Notes: generated by a model not told the origin, from the letters alone. 64,000 nt of DNA from Nostoc sp. FACHB-973 (GCF_014698115.1 NZ_JACJSJ010000043.1:1-64000), one strand, 5' to 3'. Shown: positions 1 to 8,785, numbered from the stretch's first letter. A program made the numbers and translations.

Positions 1-143
1 ATCCTTAGACAAGAGTTCTTTGATTAGAGATAAGCTAATTTACGTGTTAGCAAAAGAATCGATTTATTCTGTTTATCTGTTTTGTCAAGTTTTGCACTTA
101 TATAAATGATTTTGAAATCCTTATAGTTTTTGTTAGGAAATAA

Positions 144-245
144 GGTGCGTTTCCCCTGGTTCCTGAATCTAGTCCTATATTGGGTATTCTGATTTTGGGT
201 GCAGCGGGAATTACTTTCCAAGTTAAGCGGCAATTCAAGCACTAG
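144..245 (+). pseudogene. PEP-CTERM sorting-signal fragment
   Basis: An open stretch of 33 codons ends at TAG 243-245 and reads like a PEP-CTERM tail: VPESSPILGIL, then a hydrophobic segment (GILILGAAGITF), then a basic end (KRQFK). PEP-CTERM tails mark exported proteins for sorting at the cell surface. A stop codon lies just upstream (141-143), there is no start codon, and the preceding DNA is AT-rich and does not look coding. I read it as the 3' relic of a lost gene. The family call rests on the motif alone. Confidence 0.5.
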
Positions 246-248
246 GAT

Positions 249-290
249 AAAAAAAAGTGTGTAGGTTGGACAAATATTTGTCCAACCTAC
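249..290 (-). terminator. intrinsic terminator of hisA
   Basis: A perfect 30-base palindrome at 261-290 (centre AAATATTT) lies 12 bases beyond the hisA stop. Read on the minus strand it is followed by ACAC and eight T residues (249-256). This is a canonical rho-independent terminator. Confidence 0.85.
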
Positions 291-302
291 AAGCAGAAAA
301 TG

Positions 303-1076
303 TCAAGCAAAACTAGAAAAACCTAAATTGGGCGGTATATCCTGAATCCGTCCAGGACCGATCGCTTGTAATGCTTCTTTGAGTAAAATATCCCCAGTAT
401 ACAAGGCACGTCCGACAATCACACCAGTCACACCTTGTGGTTCTAACGCCAGCAAACTCAACAAATCGGTAACAGAACTCACTCCACCAGAAGCAATTAC
501 TGGTATGGAAATTGCACCAGCTATTTCTCGCAAAGCTTCTAAATTCGGCCCTATCAGTGTACCATCACGGTGTATATCTGTATAAATAATAGCTGCTGCG
601 CCCAATTCCTGCATTGTGACAGCGAGTTGGGTTGCTAAAACTTCCGAGGTTTCTAACCAACCGCGAGTAGCTACGCGGCCATCACGGGCGTCAATACCAA
701 TAATAATTTGTTCGGGAAATTCTTGGCAGAGTTCTTGTACTAGTTGGGGTTGTTCTACGGCAACGGTGCCGAGAATTGCCCATTGTACACCCAGATTAAA
801 CACTTGTTGGACGCTGGTGCGATCGCGCAATCCTCCACCAATTTCAATGGGCACCGATACCACTTGAGCGATCGCTTCAATTGCCTGGAGATTTACTACT
901 TTACCTGCTTTGGCACCATCTAAATCAACTATATGCAATCTGGTGGCACCTTGATCTACCCACTGTTGAGCAACATCAGCCGGGTTTTCGCTAAAAACTT
1001 GCGAGCGATCGTAGTCTCCTTGATAAAGTCGCACACAACGACCCTCTAGTAAATCTATTGCTGGAATTACATCCAT
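303..1076 (-). CDS. hisA: HisA, phosphoribosylformimino-AICAR ribotide isomerase
   Basis: Cytoplasmic fourth-step enzyme of histidine synthesis: an Amadori isomerisation of ProFAR to PRFAR, the substrate of HisF/HisH. The 257 residues are the normal length. The start [14 protein letters not shown] places the catalytic acid at Asp8, and IGIDARDG gives Asp129. IEIGGGLRD and ASGGVSS are the phosphate-binding loops of the TIM barrel. It is the last gene of a minus-strand run after DUF2499 and DUF3593, separated from them by a 170-base repeat spacer, and it ends at a strong terminator. hisF lies separately near the right edge, so the his genes are dispersed, as usual in cyanobacteria. Confidence 0.97.
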   Translation of the reverse strand: MDVIPAIDLLEGRCVRLYQGDYDRSQVFSENPADVAQQWVDQGATRLHIVDLDGAKAGKVVNLQAIEAIAQVVSVPIEIGGGLRDRTSVQQVFNLGVQWAILGTVAVEQPQLVQELCQEFPEQIIIGIDARDGRVATRGWLETSEVLATQLAVTMQELGAAAIIYTDIHRDGTLIGPNLEALREIAGAISIPVIASGGVSSVTDLLSLLALEPQGVTGVIVGRALYTGDILLKEALQAIGPGRIQDIPPNLGFSSFA

Positions 1077-1119
1077 TTACTTGTCCTCATACTCAATGCG
1101 GTAGATGTCTGGTTTGAAA

Positions 1120-1260
1120 ATAGGGAGTGGGGAGTGGGGAGTGGGGAGATGAGGGGGATGAGGGGGATGGGGGAGTGTGGGGGGAGAATATAAAAAAGCT
1201 TCCCACACCTCCCATACTCCCCATTCCCTATTCCCTACTCCCCACTCCCTACTCCCCATT
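1120..1260. repeat. STRR, inverted purine/pyrimidine arms
   Basis: Tandem GGGGAGT and GGGGGATGA units (about 1122-1186) are followed, after a short AT-rich spacer, by the complementary type (CTCCCCA, CTCCCTA; about 1205-1259). The two arms could fold into a long imperfect hairpin. The pyrimidine arm supplies the last codons of the DUF3593 gene. Confidence 0.85.
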
Positions 1261-1548
1261 TTTCATTCTCAATTCCTTGACTGCTTGCCGAAAACCCAAG
1301 ACAATCAAGATGTTCGTCAGCGTCAAAAATACTTCTGCACCACCGTGTAACCAATCTACATTGGCTAAAGACTTCCCATAATGCAATTGGGCATAAATTC
1401 CTGCGGGAATGGTGACGAAAACGAATACAAGAGTACCGTAAAATCCATATAGCGCTAAACGCGGCATTTGCGGACTGCGGCTGATAAACCACAAGAAACC
1501 CAAATAGGGAAACAGTGAAAGCGCAAACAGGGTTTCTTTAGAGATCAT
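1249..1548 (-). CDS. DUF3593 family membrane protein
   Basis: A small protein of 99 residues with two or three predicted membrane segments (about residues 7-22, 31-52 and 68-87). It resembles DUF3593, a family of unknown function in cyanobacteria and plant plastids. Its ATG overlaps the stop of the upstream DUF2499 gene by four bases (ATGA, 1545-1548), so the two are translationally coupled, and their pairing is typical in this phylum. The last residues (NGE and stop) come from the start of the adjacent STRR, so the C-terminus may have been trimmed or extended by that repeat. The family call is from memory of the sequence pattern. Confidence 0.75.
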   Translation of the reverse strand: MISKETLFALSLFPYLGFLWFISRSPQMPRLALYGFYGTLVFVFVTIPAGIYAQLHYGKSLANVDWLHGGAEVFLTLTNILIVLGFRQAVKELRMKNGE

Positions 1549-1880
1549 TGCTTTGATTTAATAGGTTCGGGTGCAACAGTATTAGTAGACTTTGTGGAAC
1601 GCCAAATCAAAAACGCCGCTGCCCAAACTGTAAAATTACCAACTAAGGTCATGGTAGCTTGAAGCGTTACTAGCCATTCCAGAGATTCGGCGTTGTCGAA
1701 ATAATGCCAGGTACAAGCACACATGGCACTAACCAAAGCTGGTAACATGGCAAATGATAATGCCCACCAATTGCGGTTACCAGTGAGTTCGCCATAAGTC
1801 CAAACTAACCAAATGGCAATAATCCACTCGATAACGCTAGAAATATGAATAATCCAGGTGGGAATTGAAAGAACGTGCAT
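1545..1880 (-). CDS. DUF2499 family membrane protein
   Basis: A 111-residue integral membrane protein starting MHVLSIPTWIIHISS, with about three membrane helices and a conserved-looking WWALSFAMLPALVSAMCACTWH stretch divided between helices two and three. It matches DUF2499, a cyanobacterial/plastid family without known function. The reading frame is open further upstream to 1976, but those 32 codons are pure repeat translation (QLPTPNS units), so I place the start at ATG 1880. It overlaps the downstream DUF3593 start by four bases and probably forms an operon with it. Confidence 0.75.
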   Translation of the reverse strand: MHVLSIPTWIIHISSVIEWIIAIWLVWTYGELTGNRNWWALSFAMLPALVSAMCACTWHYFDNAESLEWLVTLQATMTLVGNFTVWAAAFLIWRSTKSTNTVAPEPIKSKQ

Positions 1881-1882
1881 AG

Positions 1883-2219
1883 AAGTGGGGAGTTGGGAGT
1901 TAGGAGTTGGGAGTTGAGAATTGGGAGTTGGGGGTTGGGGGTTAGGAGTTAGGAGTTGGGAGTTATACCATTTCACGAAAACCTTGATACAGAAGATAGA
2001 TTTCTCGTAGGGGCACGGCAGTGCCGTGCCCTAACCTAAACAACTTCCCCCGCCTCCCCTGCCTCCCCTGCTTCCCCTGCCTAGTTTTGTTGTCTTTCTA
2101 CTAAGATCATCTTCCCACAAGAAAATTCATCTTTTGTTGGCAGGGTGGTTGAAATCACGTCAACTATTTAGAAAAAAGTTGATTGTCTAAAATCCAAAAT
2201 TCAAAATCTAAAATCCAAA
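1883..2219. repeat. repeat-filled spacer upstream of csaB
   Basis: No gene is seen here. The spacer holds GGGAGTT/TAGGAGT heptamers (1885-1968), a GGGCACGGCA/TGCCGTGCCC palindrome (about 2008-2031, a partial relative of the MITE cores at 25.2 and 29.4 kb), CCCCTGCCT nonamers (about 2046-2083), and AAAATCC/AAAATTC heptamers (2188-2219) that abut the csaB start. Confidence 0.8.
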
Positions 2220-3266
2220 ATGGCAAAGATGCGGGCGTTATTGTCTGGATATTACGGTAAAGGTAATGGTGGTGACGAAGCTTTGTTGGCAACGCTTTTG
2301 CAAATGTTACCACCTGATGTGACGCCTGTGGTGCTTTCGGGTAATCCAGAGGAAACCCGCGATCGCTACAATGTAGAAACCCACGATCGTATGGCTGTTT
2401 TACCTGTTATCCAAGCTTTACGCTCTTGCGATGCCTTAATTTGGGGTGGTGGGAGTTTGATTCAAGACGTTACCAGTATTATTAGCCCATTTTATTATGG
2501 CGGACTGATGTCATTGGCACAGAATTTGGGTTTGAAAACTGTAGCTTGGGCACAGGGTATCGGCCCTTTGCTGCGTCCCCAAACTCGCTACTTGGCAAGG
2601 CAAACCTTTAGTCATTGTACCAAAGTCAGTGTCCGCGATCGCGCCAGTGCTGCTTTATTATCTGATTGGCAAATTCCTTGTATCATAGCTCCTGACCCTG
2701 TTTGGGCATTGGAATCTAAACCAGTACCAGGGCTTTGGGATTTACCGGCGCCCAGAGTTGCGGTAACGTTGCGATCGCATCCCCAACTTACAGAAGCACG
2801 TTTGGCTAACTTGACTCGTGCTTTAGTGGATTTCCAAAAAGCCACCCAAGCGTTTATTTTACTGCTGCCATTTCAAAAAAGTGAAGATTTAAGTATTGCC
2901 CAAGCTATTCAACCCCATCTCAAAGATGTTAGCCAGATTTTGTCTCTGGAAGATCCGCAACTTTTAAAAGGTGTGTTTCGCGGTGTGGAAATGGCAATTG
3001 GGATGCGCCTGCACAGTTTAATTATGGCTGCTGCTGAAGGTTGTCGCTGTTTTGCTCTGAGTTATGACCCCAAGATAAATCGTCTCATGGAAGACTTAAA
3101 AATGCCTGGGTGGGATTTAGCAAGTTTACCCGATGACCCCAATTTGATTAGTCTAACTTGGATGGAGCATTATGCTAATGGCGATCCACTGTCACCTGAG
3201 CAAATACAATCTTTAGTGGATCGTGCCTTGATGCATCGTGAAATTTTGTATGACGCATTAACTTGA
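2220..3266 (+). CDS. csaB: CsaB, polysaccharide pyruvyl transferase
   Basis: Likely transfers a pyruvyl (ketal) group from phosphoenolpyruvate onto a cell-wall or surface polysaccharide. In bacilli CsaB-modified polymers anchor SLH-domain proteins, and cyanobacterial outer-membrane SLH porins suggest a similar role here (inference). Seen: 348 residues, the N-terminal glycine-rich GYYGKGNGGDEALL motif, a central APDPVWAL segment, and the C-terminal GMRLHSLIMAAAEG motif of the pyruvyl-transferase family. The start could also be the second ATG at 2229, since no ribosome-binding site decides between them and the upstream bases are repeat heptamers. Confidence 0.9.
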   Translation: MAKMRALLSGYYGKGNGGDEALLATLLQMLPPDVTPVVLSGNPEETRDRYNVETHDRMAVLPVIQALRSCDALIWGGGSLIQDVTSIISPFYYGGLMSLAQNLGLKTVAWAQGIGPLLRPQTRYLARQTFSHCTKVSVRDRASAALLSDWQIPCIIAPDPVWALESKPVPGLWDLPAPRVAVTLRSHPQLTEARLANLTRALVDFQKATQAFILLLPFQKSEDLSIAQAIQPHLKDVSQILSLEDPQLLKGVFRGVEMAIGMRLHSLIMAAAEGCRCFALSYDPKINRLMEDLKMPGWDLASLPDDPNLISLTWMEHYANGDPLSPEQIQSLVDRALMHREILYDALT

Positions 3267-3347
3267 CTAAAACTCAAGAAATTTTAGATTTTAGATTTGA
3301 AATTGACTCCATAATTATGATCGCACTAGCGCATACATTTTATTGAT

Positions 3348-3662
3348 ATGAGACATGTATCCCACCCACGACGCACCCGGATTCTACAAGCATCATTAGC
3401 ACCTGAAGAAGTACGTAACCGTCAAAAACAACGCAATGATCTTGCTATCCAGTGTCGTGCTATTTTTGAGCGCTTACGTCCAAGTCTTATTGAAACACAT
3501 TACAACTGGCATATTGCCATTGACTCGGAAACAGAAGAATACCTTATTGACCCAACGCTCTTGGGGATAATGCAAAAAATCCACGAAGCTTATGGCAACA
3601 TCAACAAAGTAAAACTTACCATATTCCGACTCAACGATACAGGAACCTGCGGCAGGTTATGA
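3348..3662 (+). CDS. hypothetical protein paired with clan AA protease
   Basis: A 104-residue soluble protein I cannot assign to a named family. Its N-terminus is basic (RHVSHPRRTR), the middle is helical, and there is an acidic segment (ETEEYLIDPTLL). Its stop overlaps the start of the protease gene by four bases (ATGA, 3659-3662), which suggests an operon or a two-gene module with the protease. It appears intact, although its partner is broken by a repeat insertion. No function can be given. Confidence 0.6.
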   Translation: MRHVSHPRRTRILQASLAPEEVRNRQKQRNDLAIQCRAIFERLRPSLIETHYNWHIAIDSETEEYLIDPTLLGIMQKIHEAYGNINKVKLTIFRLNDTGTCGRL

Positions 3663-4225
3663 TTGCAGGTTCATTTGGCGATAATGGCGAGCTATTATTT
3701 GAAATTCAGCTTGTTGCTGCTAATGATGAGGAATTTTTCGTTGAAGCTTTACTCGATACTGGGTTTACAGATGGGTGGTTAGCTATTAATAGTCAAGACT
3801 TGGAAGTATTAGCGTGGTCACTCGATTTTAGATTTTGGATTTGCGATTTTAGATTAACCTCTTCTTTAAAGAAGAGGCTTGAACAACGAATTTTTTCCTT
3901 TTTTTTATCCCTGAATGGAGAGGCTTGAAACCCAATATGTTTAGATTTCAGATTTTCATTTTAATCCAAAATCTAAAATCTAAAATCTAAAATTGTTCGG
4001 TCATTGATGGCCGCACAAATTGAAATGCGAACAGCACGATTCGATATCTATGAAGGTAAACTAATCATAGATGGAACTGAAGTCATAATTCCTGTCCATG
4101 TTGGAGATGAAATTCCTGATACCATAATCGGTTCATTGTGGCTGGAAACTATGCAGTTGATCGTTAATAAACCAAAAGGAATATTAACCCTTGAAATGGT
4201 AGATAGTATTAACACTATCCTCTGA
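3659..4225 (+). pseudogene. clan AA (retropepsin-like) aspartic protease, split by a repeat element
   Basis: The left half (3659-3820) carries the catalytic LLDTGFTDG motif. The right half (4004-4225) continues with AAQIEMRTARFD, a strand-rich segment, and ends GSLWLETMQLIVNKP, typical of small clan AA proteases. Between them lies 183 bp of repeat DNA flanked by GGTCACT (3816-3822) and GGTCATT (3999-4005), probably a target duplication. The two halves remain in the same reading frame, but the insert contains a TGA at 3926-3928, so translation would stop after 89 residues. Removing the insert would give an uninterrupted protein of about 127 residues. Probably inactive. Confidence 0.75.
3821..4003. 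mobile_element. MITE-like repeat insertion
   Basis: A 183-bp insert with inverted ends built from the TTTTAGATTT heptamer (left, from about 3825) and its complement AAATCTAAAATC (right, to about 3992). It contains a perfect 20-base palindrome, CCTCTTCTTT and its complement (3858-3877). It carries no gene. Flanking GGTCAYT copies suggest a 7-base target duplication. Confidence 0.65.
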
Positions 4226-4237
4226 TGAGAATATAGA

Positions 4238-5023
4238 CTACTCACTCATTTTACCGCTGACAATGCCTGACCATTGGACTTTTTTCTCTTGTTCGCGGCG
4301 GTAAGAAAAGAAATGTTCTGGAGTTTGAAAAGTACAATAAGGTGCGATCGCAATTTGTTCTGCACTAATCCCCAAACTTTCTAGTTGTAAGGCATTTACT
4401 CGCCGGACATCAAGTTTTACCTTTCCAGGATTGGGGTCTTCTAATAAAGGTGAATTAGGCAGATTTTGTAATGCTTGGACAATTTTTTGGTCGTCATTAT
4501 GTGGTATAATGCTGGCTCCGATTTGGGCAGCTACCTCTAAAGAAACTTGGTAAACTTCACCTGCGATCGCTGGCCCCATCGCAATACGTAAATCATGAAG
4601 TTTGCTGCCTTGGGATTGTAAGCGGGCGATCGCTTGGGGGACAATTTTCTTGGCAGTACCCCGCCATCCGGCGTGTATTGCTGACACCTGTCCAGTTTTC
4701 ACATCGCCAATTAGCACGGGTGTACAATCTGCACTAGCGACCCAGACAGCTTGTAGAGGCTGTTCGCTAATTAAACCATCTGCCGATGCTAAACCATCCT
4801 CAAGAGTGCTGGTGGCAATTTCTTGGGGGGTGAGAACAGTATTGCCATGTACCTGCTTTAAGCGATAGACTGATGCCTCTGGTTGCAGTATTAATGTCAG
4901 GTCTTGTGGCGATCGCGGCCAAAACTGCCCAGTAAAGAAACCGTGATGCCAATTTTCCAGAATACTGCAAGTTAAATAGGCCAGTCCTTCCCAATTGCGC
5001 CAGTGCCAAGTGTGCATCTTCAA
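4238..5023 (-). CDS. pgeF: PgeF/YfiH multicopper-type polyphenol oxidoreductase family protein
   Basis: Member of the YlmD/YfiH (laccase-domain, DUF152) family, described in E. coli as a peptidoglycan editing factor and in other bacteria as a purine nucleoside-acting enzyme; the substrate here is not certain. Seen: the metal ligand motifs QVHG (57-60), SADC (Cys100) and HAGWRG (117-122), the GPAIAGEVYQV loop, and LDVRRVN. Its length of 261 residues is normal. It stands alone, convergent with the protease locus and divergent from birA, with about 45 bases separating the two starts, so the promoters of pgeF and birA must overlap. Confidence 0.88.
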   Translation of the reverse strand: MKMHTWHWRNWEGLAYLTCSILENWHHGFFTGQFWPRSPQDLTLILQPEASVYRLKQVHGNTVLTPQEIATSTLEDGLASADGLISEQPLQAVWVASADCTPVLIGDVKTGQVSAIHAGWRGTAKKIVPQAIARLQSQGSKLHDLRIAMGPAIAGEVYQVSLEVAAQIGASIIPHNDDQKIVQALQNLPNSPLLEDPNPGKVKLDVRRVNALQLESLGISAEQIAIAPYCTFQTPEHFFSYRREQEKKVQWSGIVSGKMSE

Positions 5024-5067
5024 CCAAACCTAAACAGAAAATCACTCATCAGCCAATTAATGCTAAC

Positions 5068-5913
5068 TTGAACAATGCAATTTGGGTTACTGCTGTGGGA
5101 TTAGATCTGCAAAATTTAGAAGCAGCCTTGCAAGCAGGGCGCAAGTATCCATATTTACCATTTTCCCTGCATTTTTTGGAAAGTGTCTCCTCAACCAACC
5201 AAACCCTCTGGGACATGCTCAACCTTGGGGCTACTTCAGGAACAGTAGTAATTGCAACATCACAAACTGCTGGACGCGGACAATGGGGACGCCAATGGAT
5301 TTCTCCTGTTGGGGGATTGTATCTTTCGCTAGCAATTTCTTTCGAGCAGAAAATAGAAGCTACTGAGAGTTACCAGCTAACTTTCGCTAGTGCTTGGGGG
5401 ATTGCGTCTCAATTGCGGCAGCACAACGTGAACGTTGGGATAAAATGGCCCAATGATTTAGTTTTAAACGGTCGCAAGCTAGGCGGCATTTTGACAGAAA
5501 CCAAAGTAAACAAAGGACAAATTACCCAAGCAGTAATTGGTGTTGGTATTAACTGGGCCAACCCAGTACCAGAAACAGGAATTAATCTGGAATCTTGGCA
5601 AGCTTCCCAAAATTCCACACCAATTTCTTGTCTGGAAATGCTCACCTGTAAGGTTTTACTAGGAATAGAATCCGGTATACAGTGCCTCTTCCAAGAAGGA
5701 ATAAGTATACTCTTATCTCGCTATTTAGACTTGCTTACAAACATGGGTGATAAGGTCTACGTCAATAATCTTTCAGGTACTGTAGTCGGGGTGACTCCTC
5801 AAGGAAATTTACGAGTTGATTTAGAAACTTATGGCACAAAAGAACTAATCACACCGGAAATTTATATTGAACCCGGTACAATCGGTTTGGGATACCATAA
5901 ATCTTCCGTTTAA
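5068..5913 (+). CDS. birA: biotin--[acetyl-CoA carboxylase] ligase
   Basis: Activates biotin with ATP and attaches it to the biotin carboxyl carrier protein of acetyl-CoA carboxylase. Seen: the biotinyl-AMP loop TAGRGQWGRQW (68-77), GGLYLSLA, the KWPNDLVLNGRKLGGIL catalytic segment, and a C-terminal SH3-like region (GTVVGVTPQGNLRVD). There is no N-terminal winged helix, so it is a monofunctional enzyme and not a repressor. The start is uncertain: TTG at 5068 gives 281 residues, and an in-frame GTG at 5095 is an alternative. Divergent from pgeF. Confidence 0.9.
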   Translation: MNNAIWVTAVGLDLQNLEAALQAGRKYPYLPFSLHFLESVSSTNQTLWDMLNLGATSGTVVIATSQTAGRGQWGRQWISPVGGLYLSLAISFEQKIEATESYQLTFASAWGIASQLRQHNVNVGIKWPNDLVLNGRKLGGILTETKVNKGQITQAVIGVGINWANPVPETGINLESWQASQNSTPISCLEMLTCKVLLGIESGIQCLFQEGISILLSRYLDLLTNMGDKVYVNNLSGTVVGVTPQGNLRVDLETYGTKELITPEIYIEPGTIGLGYHKSSV

Positions 5914-6003
5914 ATTTGAGGTTTGTTCAAAATTTCGCTCTTTGGGCAAGACAAACCACTAGCATCATCTCTTTAGGCTAATTACACACAACTGAGAGAA
6001 CAA

Positions 6004-7563
6004 ATGACGCAGCGCAAAAATTCTGCCCATCATCGTTTGCACTACTTATGGCAGCGAGGTCTGACAAAAAAACGTTTTGCCTCGACGCTACCAGCACAGA
6101 GTCTCTGTTGGCTAAGCAGCGTCAGTCTCCTGAGCGGCGGCTTCGTGTCTGCCCAAACGGAAACACAAATAGACAATATTGTTCCCACTGTTGAAAGTTC
6201 CCAGCCAACAGTGTTTACAAACCCAGTTAAAAAACAGACTGTTGCGCCCGAAACAGCTCAAACACAACCAGACTTTGCTCAAAGGCGAGCCAGACTCAGA
6301 CAGAGACTACGCAAGCCAGAAGTTGCTCAATCAAAAGAGCCAATTAGGCAGTCTCAGCCCAAAATCGAAGCTGCTCAACCTGTTGTGATTATCAGACAGT
6401 CAAAGCCCAAGCCAGAAACTTCTCAGGTTACTCCTGCAAGGGTAAGAGAGGAAAAGCCTAATACCCCTCCCCGCTCATTGCCTGAAAAACTGCCAGAAGT
6501 TGCTCAACCAGCAAATAACTCAAACAACACCGTCAGGGCAACGACGGAGAAAACCAAGGATTATAATAACGCCTATATTGACCCCAATAGTTATGATGCC
6601 AGCGCAACGGGCACTTATCAAGCACCGAATTCCGTAATTCTCACAGAACGCTCTAGCGGTTGCCGAGCCGTTTTGCCTTCAGGGCAAGGCGTATCAGGTG
6701 GGGTTTGTGCTAAAGCACCCCAAACAGGGCGCGTAGCGGATTCTAATGGTAAATCAGCACCTAGTTGGCTGAGAAGAAGTGAAAATGCCCAATTGCCAGT
6801 TGTTCCACCAGTGCGACAAGTTGCAAGCTCTGGTAACAATAGCAGATGGCGTTCTGTTCAAAGTGTTTCTGGCGGTGACAACAAGACCGCATTCCGTCAA
6901 AATAGGTTTATTCCTAATCCCAGCGATTTCGGCACCACCAGAGTGAGTGCAACTCCCATCGCCCCTAGTGGTGGTACTTTGCCCCCACCAATGGCAGATG
7001 GTAACATTGCACCCCGCCCTAGCAGTGTAAGTTACGACTTCTCACTGGCATCAGTATTGCCGCAAATCCCCTACAGTCCTAGAATCGCCTATGGCGGTAG
7101 TGGAATGATGTACCCGCTCTCTATTCCTGCTTCCATTACCTCTGTGTTTGGTTGGCGAATTCATCCCATCACAGGTAACCAACGCTTCCATGCTGGTACA
7201 GACTTGGGTGCGCCTACGGGAACACCAGTTTTGGCTGCTGCTGCTGGTCAAGTGGAGACTGCTAACTGGTTGGGTGGTTATGGTTTAGCCGTTATCGTCA
7301 ATCACAAATCTGCTGAACAGACTCTCTACGGTCACATGTCAGAAATCTTTGTTCAACCCGGTCAGTGGGTACAGGCAGGGACTATGCTCGGTCGAGTTGG
7401 TAGTACAGGAAACTCTACAGGCCCTCACCTGCACTTTGAAGTCCGCCACCTAACACCCAATGGGTGGGTTGCTGCTGACCCAGGCGTGGAATTACAAAGT
7501 GGACTGGCCCAGTTACTTCAATCCCTGCGAACTGCCCAAGTAAGTCAGGAACCAGGGAGTTAA
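6004..7563 (+). CDS. M23 family peptidoglycan endopeptidase
   Basis: Exported zinc metallopeptidase likely to cleave peptide cross-bridges of peptidoglycan during growth or division. Seen: a basic N-terminus and a hydrophobic export segment (about residues 32-50, ending VSAQ); a long low-complexity linker rich in Gln, Pro and Ala with repeated VAQ/RQSQPK units; and a C-terminal LytM domain from about residue 375. That domain has the zinc motif HAGTD (near 395), the YGHMS histidine and GPHLHFE (near 475). The active site looks complete. A long heptamer repeat block follows the gene. Confidence 0.9.
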   Translation: MTQRKNSAHHRLHYLWQRGLTKKRFASTLPAQSLCWLSSVSLLSGGFVSAQTETQIDNIVPTVESSQPTVFTNPVKKQTVAPETAQTQPDFAQRRARLRQRLRKPEVAQSKEPIRQSQPKIEAAQPVVIIRQSKPKPETSQVTPARVREEKPNTPPRSLPEKLPEVAQPANNSNNTVRATTEKTKDYNNAYIDPNSYDASATGTYQAPNSVILTERSSGCRAVLPSGQGVSGGVCAKAPQTGRVADSNGKSAPSWLRRSENAQLPVVPPVRQVASSGNNSRWRSVQSVSGGDNKTAFRQNRFIPNPSDFGTTRVSATPIAPSGGTLPPPMADGNIAPRPSSVSYDFSLASVLPQIPYSPRIAYGGSGMMYPLSIPASITSVFGWRIHPITGNQRFHAGTDLGAPTGTPVLAAAAGQVETANWLGGYGLAVIVNHKSAEQTLYGHMSEIFVQPGQWVQAGTMLGRVGSTGNSTGPHLHFEVRHLTPNGWVAADPGVELQSGLAQLLQSLRTAQVSQEPGS

Positions 7564-7564
7564 A

Positions 7565-7760
7565 AAAGTTAGGAGTTAGGAGTGAAGAGTTAGGAGTGAA
7601 GAGTTGTGAGTTTTGAATTTAAAACTCCAAACTCCAAACTCCAAACTCCTAACTCCTAACTCCAAACTCCTAACTCTAAACTCCAAACTCCAAACTCCAA
7701 ACTCCTAACTCCAAACTCCAAACTCCAAACTCCTAACTCCTAACTCCTAACTCCTAACTT
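7565..7760. repeat. STRR block, AACTCCA/AACTCCT heptamers
   Basis: About 190 bases of near-uninterrupted heptamers. The short left part is in the complementary orientation (AGGAGTT/GAAGAGT) and the rest is CTAACTC/CAAACTC. It separates the convergent M23 peptidase and riboflavin synthase genes. No gene present. Confidence 0.9.
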
Positions 7761-7766
7761 TTTGAA

Positions 7767-8447
7767 TTACAAATACCCGTGTTCTGCTAAGAATGCGGGT
7801 GTAATGTCGTTTATACTATTGTTATCAGGGTCTGTGGTGTGCGGTTTGCCAGAATAGAGGAATTTTTCCACGTATTTGCCGAGAATATCTCCTTCTAGAT
7901 TTACCAAACTGCCAGGGGTCAAATAGCGAAGATTTGTCTCGGCATAAGTGAGGGGAATTACCGCTACCGTGAATTGGGAAAATTCTGGCTCATATGCGGC
8001 TACTGTGAGGCTGATGCCATTGACGGCGATGCTACCTTTGGGGACAATGTAACGTGCGATCGCCTCTGATGCACTAAAGGTCATTTCCCAAGAACTAGCG
8101 GTTTGTTCTGCCACTAGCAATCGCCCAATGCCATCTACATGACCCATGACAAAATGACCACCGACTTTGCTGCCAACTCTGAGCGACGCTTCTAAATTGA
8201 CATATGGCTGTTGGGTTTGCTCTCCTCCCAAACTTGTGCGCCGTAGCGTTTCCGGTGAAGCAGTGGCGATAAATCCATCTTTTAAAACTTTTTCCACCGT
8301 CAAACAAACGCCATCTACCGCAACACTGTCACCATAAGCCAAATCTTGCATAATTACTTCACCAGACTGGCCAAGACAAGTAATTTGCCAAGAATCGCCC
8401 CCTAAGGGTTTCATCGTTCCTAAAGCTTGGATTAATCCTGTAAACAC
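7767..8447 (-). CDS. ribE: riboflavin synthase alpha subunit
   Basis: Catalyses dismutation of two 6,7-dimethyl-8-ribityllumazine molecules to riboflavin and a pyrimidine. Seen: the MFTGLIQALG start and two tandem lumazine-binding barrels, each with its signature (GDSVAVDGVCLTV in the first, KGSIAVNGISLTV in the second). The C-terminal GDILGKYVEKF helix is the trimerisation region. Length 226 is normal. The start codon is GTG (8445-8447). The gene is alone; I see no FMN riboswitch in the upstream 340 bases. Confidence 0.95.
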   Translation of the reverse strand: MFTGLIQALGTMKPLGGDSWQITCLGQSGEVIMQDLAYGDSVAVDGVCLTVEKVLKDGFIATASPETLRRTSLGGEQTQQPYVNLEASLRVGSKVGGHFVMGHVDGIGRLLVAEQTASSWEMTFSASEAIARYIVPKGSIAVNGISLTVAAYEPEFSQFTVAVIPLTYAETNLRYLTPGSLVNLEGDILGKYVEKFLYSGKPHTTDPDNNSINDITPAFLAEHGYL

Positions 8448-8698
8448 CGCTTTTTTGCCAAACTAACTCTATTTATTGCCTAATTTTGGCTCAAATGAAT
8501 TGGTAATTGTCACAGAAATTGAGAATATTTGAGTATATTTTCTGACTTTTTTTTCTATGAGGAATATTAACACATTATCATCCTTCACAAGGCATACTTG
8601 GGTAAGAAGCTTATTGTTTAAGCAGACCCATTTGAATTACTCTGGTGTTCACCACAAGTTCGGAGTTTAATAGAAGCAATTATAGAGAACGAATGCTT
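8448..8698. other. ribE/bifunctional nuclease divergent intergenic region
   Basis: AT-rich promoter spacer between ribE (minus) and the nuclease gene (plus). I see no repeat, RNA structure or long open frame in this part. A possible 28-codon leader frame begins at 8699. Confidence 0.5.
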
Positions 8699-8785
8699 AT
8701 GTTTATTACTGTCGCCAAACTGCCCCAAAAAGGGTACTATTTGTTACACAGCATCCAAGGCTCTCAAAAAATTGTAGAGGCTTAG
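8699..8785 (+). CDS. possible 28-residue leader peptide
   Basis: ATG 8699 to TAG 8783-8785 encodes MFITVAKLPQKGYYLLHSI followed by nine more residues. The frame ends three bases before the ATG of the nuclease gene. The close spacing suggests translational coupling or a leader peptide. No family is recognised and chance is possible at this size. Confidence 0.28.
   Translation: MFITVAKLPQKGYYLLHSIQGSQKIVEA

Noticed and set aside
24-242. 72-codon minus-strand frame at the left edge
   Set aside because: It is the shadow of the PEP-CTERM-like plus-strand fragment and AT-rich DNA; its composition does not look like a protein.
1881-1976. Longer N-terminus for the DUF2499 protein
   Set aside because: The extra 32 codons are pure STRR translation (QLPTPNS units), so the start was placed at 1880.
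3348-3928. Two-gene toxin-antitoxin module
   Set aside because: The overlap and size would fit, but the second gene carries DTG and is a clan AA protease fragment, so a toxin-antitoxin call is not supported.
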